A stretch of 32,114 nt of DNA from SIG455 sp045659025 (GCA_045659025.1 JAZOWA010000020.1:1-32114), one strand, 5' to 3'; positions 14,132 to 23,313 are shown, numbered from the stretch's first letter. The notes: generated by a model not told the origin, from the sequence alone. Translations and numbers: made by a program.

Positions 14132-14810
14132 CCTCTCTAAAATAGTAACCAGCTCCCCACTTGGTAAGTATATAATCGGGTTCGGCAGGGTTTGGCTCTA
14201 CCTTCTCCCTGAGACGGCGAATATGCACGTCAACAGTGCGGGCATCACCGGGGTAGTCGTATCCCCATATCATATCCAAAAGATTGTCCCTGCTGTAAAC
14301 CTTGCCCGGATTACACACAAACAAATCCATTAAATCAAATTCCTTACTGGTAAGGTCTACCGTCTTATTACCCACAGTAACCTTACGCTGATTATAATCC
14401 AGCACTACACCGCCAACGGTAAGACGGGTCTTACTGCCACTCTTACCTGAAGATGCAGCACGGCGCATAATCGCCTTTACCCTTGCTTTTAACTCCAATA
14501 TATTAAAGGGCTTGGTGATATAATCATCTGCACCGTATTCAAGGCCAAGAATCTTATCCATATCCTCCGTCTTGGCGGTGAGCATAATAATCGGAACACC
14601 TGAAAATTCACGGATTTTCTGGCATACGGTGAGTCCGTCTATCTCGGGAAGCATCCAATCTAAAATTATAAGGTCTAAACTCTTGTCACGGGCAAGTTTC
14701 AACGCCTCGGCGCCATCATAGGCAGTCTCAACAGTGAAACCTTCCTGCTCAAAATTGAATTTGAGTCCTTTAACAAGGAGCTTTTCATCATCTACTATAA
14801 GAATCTTCAT
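14124..14810 (-). CDS. OmpR/PhoB-family response regulator
   Basis: This 228-residue regulator has a receiver domain (about 1-118) with acidic pocket D7/D8, phosphorylation site D51 in LIILDWMLPEIDG, the conserved LTAK Thr, and the ITKPFN Lys. A C-terminal winged-helix DNA-binding domain (about 130-226) contains LTSKEFDLMDLF and TVDVHIRRLREKVE. It pairs with the kinase encoded immediately downstream. AGAGG lies 6 bases before the ATG. It starts 10 bases after the ComEA-like gene, so it is probably in the rpoD transcript. Overall sequence recalls WalR/PhoP/RegX3-type regulators; the regulon cannot be read from this window. Confidence 0.94.
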   Translation of the reverse strand: MKILIVDDEKLLVKGLKFNFEQEGFTVETAYDGAEALKLARDKSLDLIILDWMLPEIDGLTVCQKIREFSGVPIIMLTAKTEDMDKILGLEYGADDYITKPFNILELKARVKAIMRRAASSGKSGSKTRLTVGGVVLDYNQRKVTVGNKTVDLTSKEFDLMDLFVCNPGKVYSRDNLLDMIWGYDYPGDARTVDVHIRRLREKVEPNPAEPDYILTKWGAGYYFREVD

Positions 14811-14820
14811 ATTATACCTC

Positions 14821-15210
14821 TTAACGGGTGGTTAAGTATTTACTTATCTGCTGATAAGTCTTATCCCCTATTCCATCAACGAGTTTTACCTCTTCTATGT
14901 TCTTGAATCCGCCGTAATCCTCACGGAACTTGATTATGGCAAGAGCCGTCTTCTCGCCAACACCTGAAATCTCACAAAGCTCTTCCTTGGTGGCGGTATT
15001 GATATTGACTGTAAAGATCTTCTCTGTCCTTGTCGATTCCGCTTCTATGGCATCTTTAAGGGTATCGGCATCATCTGCGCTTACGGGCTCATATCCCTGA
15101 CTTTGCAAAACGGCGGCACTGTCGTAATGGCTCCTGACAAAGGAGCCTACGATACATACCACCGTAAGTGCTGCAAAGTACACTATCCATCTAATTATTT
15201 TCTTATCCAT
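14821..15210 (-). CDS. ComEA-like helix-hairpin-helix protein
   Basis: This 129-residue protein has one N-terminal membrane segment (about residues 8-24), a short acidic linker, and a tandem helix-hairpin-helix domain (about 67-127) with NINTATKEELCEISGVGEKTA and VKLVDGIGDKTYQQI. This matches ComEA, the membrane-anchored DNA receptor of transformation machinery. It may be a ComEA homologue of other function, since no comEB or comEC is visible here. Its ATG shares one base with the rpoD stop codon (TAATG), indicating translational coupling. Its position between rpoD and a two-component pair is not one I know as standard. Confidence 0.85.
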   Translation of the reverse strand: MDKKIIRWIVYFAALTVVCIVGSFVRSHYDSAAVLQSQGYEPVSADDADTLKDAIEAESTRTEKIFTVNINTATKEELCEISGVGEKTALAIIKFREDYGGFKNIEEVKLVDGIGDKTYQQISKYLTTR

Positions 15211-16349
15211 TATTCAAGGAAATCTTTGAGACGTTTGCTTCTGCTGGGATGACGAAGTTTGCGGAGTGCTTTCGCCTCAATCTGGCGGATACGCTCTCTG
15301 GTAACCTTGAACTCTCTGCCTACTTCCTCAAGGGTCTTGGCTCTGCCGTCATCAAGACCGAATCTCAAACGAAGAACCTTTGCCTCTCTGGGAGTAAGTG
15401 AATCGAGTACATCCATAAGTTGTTCTTTAAGCACCTGATAAGTAGCAACTTCTGATGGAGCAGGAGCATCTTTATCCTGAAGGAAATCTCCTAAGATACT
15501 GTCCTCCTCTTCACCGATAGGCTTCTCCAAAGACACAGGTTCCTGAGCAATCTTCATAATCTCTCGCACTCTATCTTCGCTCATATTCATAGCCTTGGCT
15601 ATCTCATCAACGTGAGGGTCTCTGCCCAGATCCTGAAGAAGAGTTCTTGATACTCGCATAAGTCGGTTGATTGTCTCTACCATATGAACGGGGATACGGA
15701 TTGTTCTCGCCTGATCGGCTATAGCTCTTGTGATTGCCTGTCTGATCCACCAGGTAGCATAAGTGGAGAACTTAAAACCCTTGGTGTAGTCAAATTTCTC
15801 TACCGCTTTGATAAGACCCAGGTTACCCTCCTGAATGAGGTCAAGAAAAAGCATACCCCTGCCCACATAACGCTTGGCAATAGATACAACGAGTCGAAGG
15901 TTCGCCTCGGAAAGACGTTTCTTTGCTGCGGCATCACCGCTAGCCATTTTCTCGGCAAGTTCTATCTCCTCTTCTGCAGAAAGAAGGGGCACTTTACCAA
16001 TCTCTTTAAGGTACATACGAACGGGGTCATCAACGCTTACGCCCTCGGGAATTGAAAGATCAATCTCCTTATCATCTGCTTCGTTGCTCTCGTTCTGAAT
16101 GGCCTCAAGCTCTTTCTCAAGGTCCTCAACAAGCTCAACGCCGTTGGCTTCCATCTTATCGTATATACTGTCTTTCTGTCTCTGGTCAAGGTCGAAGTCT
16201 GCAAGGGCTTCGTTAATCTCATTAAAAGAAAGTACGCCCTTCTTCTTACCCATCTCCACGAGTTCTTTGATTATCAGTTTTTTTGTTTCAGCAGGGTTGG
16301 AATTGAGCTCCGGTACCTTCTGTTCATTATTAACCTGATTCTCTGTCAT
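15210..16349 (-). CDS. rpoD: Primary sigma factor RpoD/SigA
   Basis: This 379-residue sigma-70 factor directs RNA polymerase to housekeeping promoters. It has region 1.1 (about 20-80), region 1.2 starting DPVRMYLKEIGKVPLL, region 2 with the -10 recognition stretch FKFSTYATWWIRQAITRAI, region 3, and region 4 with the -35 helix-turn-helix TLEEVGREFKVTRERIRQIE. The C-terminus ends KRLKDFLE, typical of group 1 factors. It lies 18 bases after dnaG, the usual dnaG-rpoD arrangement of the macromolecular synthesis operon. Its recognition of TTGACA/TATAAT fits the promoters seen elsewhere in this window. Confidence 0.97.
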   Translation of the reverse strand: MTENQVNNEQKVPELNSNPAETKKLIIKELVEMGKKKGVLSFNEINEALADFDLDQRQKDSIYDKMEANGVELVEDLEKELEAIQNESNEADDKEIDLSIPEGVSVDDPVRMYLKEIGKVPLLSAEEEIELAEKMASGDAAAKKRLSEANLRLVVSIAKRYVGRGMLFLDLIQEGNLGLIKAVEKFDYTKGFKFSTYATWWIRQAITRAIADQARTIRIPVHMVETINRLMRVSRTLLQDLGRDPHVDEIAKAMNMSEDRVREIMKIAQEPVSLEKPIGEEEDSILGDFLQDKDAPAPSEVATYQVLKEQLMDVLDSLTPREAKVLRLRFGLDDGRAKTLEEVGREFKVTRERIRQIEAKALRKLRHPSRSKRLKDFLE

Positions 16350-16367
16350 TTGTTTTGTGCTCCTTCA

Positions 16368-18095
16368 CTAATTATTTTTCTTAATCATTTCGTTTAATTT
16401 CTCTACGCTTCCGCTATTTAACACTTCAAATATCCGGGCAACTCTCTGCTCATCTTTAATGATTTTTATAAAATCCTTTATCGCTTTGCCCTCATCCGAT
16501 ATATGAGTGTCAATACTCAAAATACGGGACAGCATCTTAATATGTTCCTCAGGAAGGGTAGTCATCATAAGATTGACATCAATCTTCTTGCCCTCATCAT
16601 AGAGAGTGCTGATATATTTGAATATCTCTCCGGCAGAACCATCACCAAACATATCGGCAGATAATGCGGACTTATTAGCATTATAAAGGCCTATATCCGA
16701 AAGTATAAGGGCTATAAGACCTTCTCGGGCTTTATCAATCTTACTTCTTCCGCTATCTGCTCGTGCAACTTTGGCGTTACCCGAAGTGTCCTTCACGGGC
16801 GCAGTGCTGACCTTCTTGATACCAAGTTGTGAATACAACGCCTGAGGGGTCACCGCCGTGATTGACGAGAGTTTATTCACATACACATCTAATTCAACGG
16901 GGTTAGTAACCAAAAGCAAGTATGGAATCAACGTCTCTATATAAGAAACCTTATCCCCGTCAATATTTATGTCAAATTTTTCCCTGTAATATTCTATAAG
17001 GTAGGTAAGGTCGGTCTTACGGGCATTCAAAGCAGTATTGAAACTATCCTTTCCCATCTTCTTGATATACTCATCAGGGTCTTTACCGCCTGATAAATAC
17101 ATTACCGACGCTTTCACCCCTGCATTACGCATAATGATGATTGCCTTCTCTGTGGCAGTCCTGCCCGCCTGGTCACTATCGTAGCAGATAACCACCTCTT
17201 TGAAATACTTTTTGAGTATCTTCGCCTGATCGGGAGTGATTGCAGTACCCAGTGTGGCAACTGCATTGGTATAGCCGTGCATCGCAAGGGAGATTACATC
17301 CATATACCCTTCCACTAGTATTACTGTATCCTGCCTTGTGGCTTTGGCTATATTTAGAGCAAACAGATTCTTGCCTTTACTAAACACAGGACCTTCGGGG
17401 GAATTTAAGTACTTGGGTTTATCGTCGTTTAGCACTCTGCCACCGAATCCTATGACATTATCCCGCTCATCAAATATGGGAAACATCACTCTATGGCGGA
17501 AACGGTCATAGAACTTACCGTTATCGTTACCGACTATAAGACCAGCCTTGAGGATATCGCCTTCGGTATACCCTTTACTTTTCAGATAGGAAAACACATC
17601 GTCCCAACTATCTCTCGCATAACCGAGCTGATAACGCTTAGCCCAGGCACCGTCTATCTCTCTGCCCTTGAAATATGAGATGGCATCTTTGCTGTCTTTA
17701 AGATTCTCATAAAACTTCTCGGCTGCCGCACGATTGATCTCGTACATTAGTTCCTTCTCCTTGCGGCGTTCGTCACTCCTGTTATAATCAAAGGAATCTG
17801 CCCTGGGGAGCTCTACATTCACCTTTTCGGCAAGGCGCTTTACCGCCTCGTAAAAAGAGATGTTCTCAATCTTCATATAAAACCCGATTGAGTTACCGCC
17901 TTCACCGCATCCAAAACAATGGAAAATGCCTTTTTGCGGGGAAACGGAAAAGGACGGAGTCTTTTCATTATGGAAGGGACACAATCCCGTATATGACGAA
18001 CCTGCACGCTTGAGCGATACATACTGGGATACAAGCTCATATATATCGTTCTTTTCTGCCACTTCTTGTATAATGTGGTCAGGTATCAACGGCAT
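16368..18095 (-). CDS. dnaG: DNA primase DnaG
   Basis: This 575-residue primase makes RNA primers at the replication fork. The N-terminal zinc ribbon has C39, H42, C60 and C63 (CPFHNEK...FHCFGC). The catalytic core has the TOPRIM motifs VEGYMDVISL and CYDSDQAGR. The C-terminal helicase-interacting region is about 440-575 and is slightly short. AGGAAGAG lies a few bases before the ATG. dgt lies 96 bases upstream and rpoD 18 bases downstream, forming the conserved housekeeping cluster. Confidence 0.97.
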   Translation of the reverse strand: MPLIPDHIIQEVAEKNDIYELVSQYVSLKRAGSSYTGLCPFHNEKTPSFSVSPQKGIFHCFGCGEGGNSIGFYMKIENISFYEAVKRLAEKVNVELPRADSFDYNRSDERRKEKELMYEINRAAAEKFYENLKDSKDAISYFKGREIDGAWAKRYQLGYARDSWDDVFSYLKSKGYTEGDILKAGLIVGNDNGKFYDRFRHRVMFPIFDERDNVIGFGGRVLNDDKPKYLNSPEGPVFSKGKNLFALNIAKATRQDTVILVEGYMDVISLAMHGYTNAVATLGTAITPDQAKILKKYFKEVVICYDSDQAGRTATEKAIIIMRNAGVKASVMYLSGGKDPDEYIKKMGKDSFNTALNARKTDLTYLIEYYREKFDINIDGDKVSYIETLIPYLLLVTNPVELDVYVNKLSSITAVTPQALYSQLGIKKVSTAPVKDTSGNAKVARADSGRSKIDKAREGLIALILSDIGLYNANKSALSADMFGDGSAGEIFKYISTLYDEGKKIDVNLMMTTLPEEHIKMLSRILSIDTHISDEGKAIKDFIKIIKDEQRVARIFEVLNSGSVEKLNEMIKKNN

Positions 18096-18191
18096 TGCAC
18101 TCTTCCTTTCCTATGAAATTTTTTAAGCCAAAATGTGTCTCCATTTCGGCTTCAATATTATAATTCGACACAAATAGCCAAAACCCTTTTT

Positions 18192-19190
18192 TTAACGGGC
18201 AAAAAATGATTTGGGCATAAAGAGTTCTTCAAACAAATCTATGCTGTAATTATCAGTCATACAAGCGATATAGTCACACACAACAGTATGGAGATCATAT
18301 CTCTCTAAAAGACGCTTATATTCATCAGGCATCTTATCTTTATTATTATAAAAATAATCATAAAGACGCTCAATGATGAGTTCTGCTTCTCCGTCTCTGC
18401 GGGCCAAAACATTATAAACTCTGTCAAAGAGAAATTGCCTCATACCCATCATTGCCTTCTCCACCTCTTCCTCCATTGACACATAGCCATTGGCAATAGT
18501 GGTATTGACTGTGCTGAGGATCAGGCGGTCTATCCTCTTGGAGTGGGTATTGCCCAAAACATCAGTGTATTCCTTGGGCAAATCCTCCGTCTTAATAAGA
18601 CCTGCACGGATAGCATCGTCTATATCGTGGTTTATGTATGCAAACCTATCTGCAAACTTGACTATCCTGCCCTCCTGGGTGGATGCCTCGTTATCACCTG
18701 AGTGATTTAAGATACCGTCTCGCACCTCGTAAGTGAGATTAAGACCTGCTCCGTCCTTTTCAATAATATCGGTAACACGAAGGCTCTGTTCGAAGTGCTT
18801 GAAGCCATTGGGATTGAGTTTATTAAGACTTTTCTCTCCCGCATGACCAAAGGGGGTATGGCCTAAATCGTGACCCAAACATATCGCCTCTACGAGTTCT
18901 TCATTAAGGCGGGATGCCTTGGCAATCGTGCGGGCTATCTGCGCCACCTCGAGGGTATGGGTGAGTCTGGTTCTGAAATGGTCGTTATCCAGTGTGATAA
19001 ACACCTGTGTCTTATGCTTGAGTCGGCGGAAAGCCTTGCTGTGGATAATCCTGTCACGGTCTCGGGCAAACTCTGTGCGGATGGGACACTTATCCTCTAT
19101 CCGCTCTCTGCCCTTACTCTTACACGAGGGGCAGGCGTACTCAGATAAAAAATCAAGTTCGGCTCTTTCTGTTTGCTCTCGGATGTCCAT
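18192..19190 (-). CDS. dgt: dGTPase-like deoxynucleotide triphosphohydrolase
   Basis: This 332-residue HD-domain protein hydrolyses dNTPs to the nucleoside and triphosphate. The signature RDRDRIIHSKAFRRLKHKTQVF (about 43-64) is typical. HD-domain metal ligands appear in RTRLTHTLEV, the GHDLGHTPFGH helix, and a later FADRFAYINHDID Asp. AAGGAG lies 7 bases before the ATG at 19190; a longer frame to 19262 has no site. The N-terminus contains CPSC and a further Cys (about residues 15-34), not generally needed for catalysis. Genes of this subfamily often precede dnaG in Clostridia, as here. Confidence 0.93.
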   Translation of the reverse strand: MDIREQTERAELDFLSEYACPSCKSKGRERIEDKCPIRTEFARDRDRIIHSKAFRRLKHKTQVFITLDNDHFRTRLTHTLEVAQIARTIAKASRLNEELVEAICLGHDLGHTPFGHAGEKSLNKLNPNGFKHFEQSLRVTDIIEKDGAGLNLTYEVRDGILNHSGDNEASTQEGRIVKFADRFAYINHDIDDAIRAGLIKTEDLPKEYTDVLGNTHSKRIDRLILSTVNTTIANGYVSMEEEVEKAMMGMRQFLFDRVYNVLARRDGEAELIIERLYDYFYNNKDKMPDEYKRLLERYDLHTVVCDYIACMTDNYSIDLFEELFMPKSFFAR

Positions 19191-19282
19191 AAGTTTTCTC
19201 CTTATAAAAAAATGAGATTCTCTGTCATATTTATAATATATAAATACAACAAAAAATCTCAATTTCCTTTATTTTGTTAAGT

Positions 19283-20905
19283 TTATTCTGCCAAAAGCGC
19301 CTTATCTACACTCCAGTAGAAGTTCTCCTCCCCTACTACATCTGCTAAGCCCGCTTTGTTCATAACGTCTTTTACATTATCGCATACACCACAGAAGGCG
19401 AGCTTGACTCCGCCCTCTTTGAGGCTGTGGCAAAGTTCGCACATACTCTGGGCGCCTGAGGTGTCTATGGCAGACACTCCTCTTAATGAGAATATAATCT
19501 CATCGTACTTTGTAAGACCCTCTACCACCTTGGTAAGTTCATCAATGTTGCCAAAGAAAATGCTGCCTGTGATATACACAACTGCACCATTGGAGTGAGT
19601 CGCCTCTACGTCTGCATCGCTATGGGTGAGTTTACTATTCTCTATCTTTGATACGTTGATATCTATCTTTGAGGACTTCACCACGAACATCAGGAAGGAA
19701 AGTGCCACGCCCACGATAATTGCTATGGTAAGGTCAAACACAATAGTACATACCATTGTAACGACAAATTTCACTATTGCGCCCTTGAAACGTTTTGAGA
19801 ATATGTAGGAAATGGATTCCCATTCGTTCATTCGCCATGCGGTAACCATAAGCACACCTGCAAGGGCAGACAAGGGAAGGCGCGCCATCAAGGGACCTAA
19901 AAGGAACATTGAAAGTAAAAGCCCCAAAGCGTGAATGATACCTGTGAGACGGGTAACACCGCCTGATTTAATAGCCACACTTGTACGGGCGATAGCCGCT
20001 GTGGCAGGTACACCGCCAAAGAAAGGAATAAGCACATTACCGATACCCTGAGCAATAAGCTCCTGATCGGCATTGAAGGGCTCTTTCTTCATTCTGGACG
20101 CGGCAGAGCCACAAAGGAGGCTCTCAATCATAGCAAGCATTGCTATTGTAAATGCAGGACTGATAAGACCTGACACCATACCAAAATCGATTCCAGACAA
20201 TGTAAGACGTGTCTCGGGAAGAAGTGTGCGGGGTATCTCCCCTACCTGTGCTACAGGGAAGGAAAATACGTTACTTACGATTGCGGCTACTATTATCGCC
20301 ACCAAGGATGAAGGAACTGTAGCGCTCCATTTCTTGGGGTAGAATATCATTATAAGTACCACAAGCAAGCCGATGGCAACTGCATACCAATTAGGATTGA
20401 ATCCTAACGTACCGTAGGATATAAGCTTGGCAATTGCAGACTCGCCCTGAGATGCTGTGCCGAAGAAGTTATCTATCTGGCCCAACGCGATTATTATAGC
20501 GATACCTGATGTGAAACCCGTAACAACCGGCATAGGGATAAAGCTCACAAGATTTCCAAGACGCATAATGCCGAAAAGCAAAAGAAGGACACCCGCCATA
20601 AGGCACGCTACGAATACACCCTGCATACCAAATCTTGATACAATAGTGATGAGCACTGCAGTCATAGCGCCTGTAGGACCTGAAATCTGGAAGGAGGCTC
20701 CTGCGAATGCACTAATCACAAGACCTGCAATAATCGCAGTGATAAGGCCTGCCGCTGCATCTGCACCACTACTTACACCAAAGGCAAGGGCAAGGGGCAA
20801 TGCCACCGCAGTAACGGTAAGACCTGCCATAATGTCGTTTGAGAATTTCTTGCCGTTATAGCCGTTGAACTCTCTTTTCAAATCTCCTATAAATGTCTTA
20901 ATCAA
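19283..20905 (-). CDS. SulP/SLC26-family anion transporter with STAS domain
   Basis: This 540-residue transporter has about twelve hydrophobic segments (residues 20-415), including the family features GISSGADAAAG-like first loop (GVSSGADAAAGLITA) and QISGPTGAMTAVL. It ends with a cytoplasmic STAS domain (about 435-535) containing IIFSLRGVSAIDTSGAQ. Such carriers move sulfate, bicarbonate or dicarboxylates; the substrate is not decided by sequence alone. The start is TTG with AGGAG nine bases upstream. It follows the LUD gene by 21 bases and is likely co-transcribed with it from the palindrome-containing promoter at 21597-21626. Confidence 0.93.
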   Translation of the reverse strand: MIKTFIGDLKREFNGYNGKKFSNDIMAGLTVTAVALPLALAFGVSSGADAAAGLITAIIAGLVISAFAGASFQISGPTGAMTAVLITIVSRFGMQGVFVACLMAGVLLLLFGIMRLGNLVSFIPMPVVTGFTSGIAIIIALGQIDNFFGTASQGESAIAKLISYGTLGFNPNWYAVAIGLLVVLIMIFYPKKWSATVPSSLVAIIVAAIVSNVFSFPVAQVGEIPRTLLPETRLTLSGIDFGMVSGLISPAFTIAMLAMIESLLCGSAASRMKKEPFNADQELIAQGIGNVLIPFFGGVPATAAIARTSVAIKSGGVTRLTGIIHALGLLLSMFLLGPLMARLPLSALAGVLMVTAWRMNEWESISYIFSKRFKGAIVKFVVTMVCTIVFDLTIAIIVGVALSFLMFVVKSSKIDINVSKIENSKLTHSDADVEATHSNGAVVYITGSIFFGNIDELTKVVEGLTKYDEIIFSLRGVSAIDTSGAQSMCELCHSLKEGGVKLAFCGVCDNVKDVMNKAGLADVVGEENFYWSVDKALLAE

Positions 20906-20926
20906 CTTAAATCTCTCCTAACTACA

Positions 20927-21565
20927 TCAATAACCAAGTTCCTCGGGAATCAGGAATACTTTAATCCTGTCTGCATCCCTCTGGAATCCGTGAAGTGTGT
21001 ATGTGCAACAAATTCTATCGTCAGTCTTACAATCGGTGCAATGGCCCGTTACAGCGCAACCCGTCTTTTTCTCAAGGCGGATACAGTTGGCAGGGGCGGC
21101 AATTGCCTTAACCCTCTCAACCGCCTCATCGACATTGGCAACTATCTTATTGTAACCTGCAACTACGATTACCTTCTTAGGACCGAAGGAAAGAGCGGCA
21201 ACGCGGTTGGCATTACCATCCACATTATAAAGCTTACCATCCAATGTAATTGCATTGGCAGAGGTCAAATACCAATCACCAAAAAACGCCTCGCGTAAAA
21301 CATCTATCAGCTCGCCGTTTTCATCCTTTCTGCCTCTGTAGTAGTAATCATACCCACCATTGTTTAGCATATCAATTATGCCGGTCTCCTTCAAAGTCTC
21401 GGAGCCACCGCTGAACACCTTGTCGGTCACAGAAATCATACCCTTGATTCGCTCAAGGAGCTCTTCCCTGGACTCAACCACCACCGTCTCCATACGGTTT
21501 TTATTAAGGGCTTCTGCTACGGATTTAAGACGAAGCATCATGCTCTTTTTCAAATTATCGTTCAT
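20927..21565 (-). CDS. LUD-domain protein (lactate utilisation-like)
   Basis: This 212-residue protein belongs to the LUD/LutC-like family. Features are SVTDKVFSGGSETLKETGI near the N-terminal third, the ITLDGKLYNVDGNANRVAAL strand, and the C-terminal Cys cluster CAVTGHCTDCKTDDRICC, which is usual in this subgroup. The LutABC proteins oxidise lactate, but a stand-alone member like this one has no assigned reaction. The start at 21565 has AAGGAGG seven bases upstream. The gene is headed by a promoter module that is duplicated before the ATP-grasp gene at 25661. It shares a transcript with the SulP transporter, suggesting a joint role in organic or inorganic anion use (inference). Confidence 0.87.
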   Translation of the reverse strand: MNDNLKKSMMLRLKSVAEALNKNRMETVVVESREELLERIKGMISVTDKVFSGGSETLKETGIIDMLNNGGYDYYYRGRKDENGELIDVLREAFFGDWYLTSANAITLDGKLYNVDGNANRVAALSFGPKKVIVVAGYNKIVANVDEAVERVKAIAAPANCIRLEKKTGCAVTGHCTDCKTDDRICCTYTLHGFQRDADRIKVFLIPEELGY

Positions 21566-21596
21566 ATTACATCCTCCTTGGGATATTGATGGTCTC

Positions 21597-21664
21597 ATTA
21601 TACCAAACATTCCCCCATAAAGTAAATAGAACTGCGAAAATATTTTCGCAGTTCTTATCATATT
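21597..21664 (-). repeat. 68-bp promoter/palindrome module, copy 1
   Basis: This segment matches 25695-25762 with one mismatch. On the minus strand it holds a 28-bp perfect palindrome (21628-21655, half-site AGAACTGCGAAAAT) and then TTTACT (21621-21626), 18 bases, TATAAT (21597-21602) with TGG before it. It sits upstream of the LUD gene, and its far end overlaps the stop of the 92-residue membrane protein gene. Confidence 0.88.
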
Positions 21665-21941
21665 ATTTCTTTTTTTGTTTGTTATTGATAGTGAGTGATA
21701 CCTCGCCCTTCATATACATAATAAGCAATCCCAAAATCACCATTATATTGGATATCTTTATTACCACAGGGAAGAAATCCTTATAGATAAAATCACAAAT
21801 AGCAACCGCCGTATCTCCACCAACAACAAGGGCAACGAGATAGCCAAAGAATGTGAATCCTCCTGCAAAAAGGCAGAGCATAATGCCGTATCCAAAAACC
21901 ACCTGAAGCGTTTCTGCTATTTTTCTGATAGCGATTTTCAT
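21663..21941 (-). CDS. Small membrane protein beside the TRAP-type permease (92 aa)
   Basis: This 92-residue protein has two to three hydrophobic segments: about 12-41 (with GYGIMLCLFAGGFTFFGYLVALVVGG) and about 58-78, and a basic tail KQKKK. It starts 13 bases after the large permease stop, with AAGGAGGAG upstream, so the two are translated together. I infer that it is a small membrane subunit of the permease, perhaps in the place of DctQ, though it is much shorter than normal DctQ proteins. I do not recognise it as a named family. Confidence 0.75.
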   Translation of the reverse strand: MKIAIRKIAETLQVVFGYGIMLCLFAGGFTFFGYLVALVVGGDTAVAICDFIYKDFFPVVIKISNIMVILGLLIMYMKGEVSLTINNKQKKK

Positions 21942-21954
21942 TATCCTCTCCTCC

Positions 21955-23313
21955 TTATAATCCTAAAATCGGAAGCCATCCCATAAGTACGACTACTTCA
22001 AGTATAAACTGAGCAAACACCCACCAAAGATTGTTATTAAAAGTCTTTGTGAAATCTGATTCAGCCAGAGTCATACCCGCATACATTCCAAGACCAAGGG
22101 GAGGTGTGATACCACACATAACTCCGCATATACAGGGAAGCATTGCAGCGGCAATAATGGGATTACATCCCACCTGCTGAAGTACTATGATAAACACGCT
22201 ACCGAAAATTACTACCAAAGACGATCCCGGAATTACCATTCCCATAAAGCAGGTAATAAGACAAACGGCAACTACTGTGCCAAGCTTACCGAAATTCCAG
22301 CTTGAAATGATTCCTCCCAAATCTTCTGCCACATTCAAATCCTGGAACAATGAGCCAATCATATATCCGAAAAGACAAACACCTATTGTAGGGGCGATTG
22401 ACTTAATTGAATTTGAGAACATCTTACCAAGGTTTGTGACTGATACTATCGACTTATCCTTTGCCACCAGGCAAGCGTACAAAGATGCAATACCGCCTAT
22501 AAACAAAAGAAGTGAACTTGAAAGATATTTAGCACCTGAAGCACCGAGTCGTGCGGTGAAGAAATTATCTTTATAAAGATAGTCCAGAACAAAAGGCAAG
22601 ATTATAATGACAGGAAGCAACAGTCCTGTCCAGTGCTTTTTGAGGGATTCTTTAATAGAGGGAAGCTCCTCTTTTGTGAGAGGTTTCACCTTATAGTACT
22701 TACAAAAAGCCCACACCATAAACAAACGTTGGAGAACAAACCAAAGAGATATTCCCCAGAGAATAATCCAGAATCTTCCCGTAGTCAAAGTTTCATTTGG
22801 ATAAACCGCCAAAAACGCGCCAAGTGCCGCAACTATATTTGATGAAGGGGGGATCATATTGCCCATATAACTTGCATTACTCTCAATATTGGCGGCAAGC
22901 TCTGCAGGGAATCCGCTGCGTTTCATAGCGGGTATCGTAATGGCACCTGTAGCCATAACATTACCGGGACCTGAGCCGGAAAGAGCACCCATAAATGCAC
23001 TTGATATAATAGCTGTATATCCTGCTCCGCCAGTCAAACGGCCAATGAGAGACAGTATGATAGAAATACAACCATCAACCACCTTTGTCTTTGTGAGTAT
23101 GACCGACATGGCTACGAAGGCAACCATAGAATACAAAAGGGATGTTGACAGGGCAACGTCAATATATTCCAACAGATTTGCATATGTACCTGTGACAAAC
23201 AAAAGTACCACAAAGCTTAGCAATACTGCTTCATATACCGGTCTCTTAAAAAGAGAAAACCATACTATAATCACAAGCAACATAACGCCGAGATAAGCAA
23301 GGGATAATGGCAT
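21955..23313 (-). CDS. TRAP-type large permease (DctM-like)
   Basis: This 452-residue protein has about twelve membrane segments. The GALSGSGPGNVMATGAITIP stretch and IPPSSNIVAALG are typical of TRAP large (DctM) subunits, with a second-half counterpart VIPGSSLVVIFG and GITPPLGLGMYAG. It would drive sodium-coupled uptake of an organic acid. No DctP-type binding protein is seen in this window, so it may use one encoded elsewhere or act with only the 92-residue partner. AAGGAGG lies seven bases before the ATG. It is transcribed divergently from a LysR regulator, with an operator-like repeat overlapping its promoter. Confidence 0.87.
   Translation of the reverse strand: MPLSLAYLGVMLLVIIVWFSLFKRPVYEAVLLSFVVLLFVTGTYANLLEYIDVALSTSLLYSMVAFVAMSVILTKTKVVDGCISIILSLIGRLTGGAGYTAIISSAFMGALSGSGPGNVMATGAITIPAMKRSGFPAELAANIESNASYMGNMIPPSSNIVAALGAFLAVYPNETLTTGRFWIILWGISLWFVLQRLFMVWAFCKYYKVKPLTKEELPSIKESLKKHWTGLLLPVIIILPFVLDYLYKDNFFTARLGASGAKYLSSSLLLFIGGIASLYACLVAKDKSIVSVTNLGKMFSNSIKSIAPTIGVCLFGYMIGSLFQDLNVAEDLGGIISSWNFGKLGTVVAVCLITCFMGMVIPGSSLVVIFGSVFIIVLQQVGCNPIIAAAMLPCICGVMCGITPPLGLGMYAGMTLAESDFTKTFNNNLWWVFAQFILEVVVLMGWLPILGL

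Noticed and set aside
18120..18180. GTGTC/GACAC inverted sequence between dgt and dnaG as an operator
   Set aside because: The arms match over only a few bases and the central region is long; a TATAAT lies here but no convincing -35, so no site is claimed.
19191..19282. Promoter or terminator between the SulP and dgt genes
   Set aside because: TTGAGA and AT-rich hexamers occur, and a GAGATT/AATCTC pair spans a long loop, but spacing is poor for either function.
21013..21070. Cys cluster in the LUD protein as an unusual metal site
   Set aside because: The pattern CxxxxxxCxxC...CC is common to this LUD subgroup, so it is not a peculiarity of this gene.
21628..21655. The 28-bp palindrome as a simple terminator
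   Set aside because: It lacks a proper T-run, the second copy follows a separate strong terminator, and both copies are fused to the same promoter sequence.
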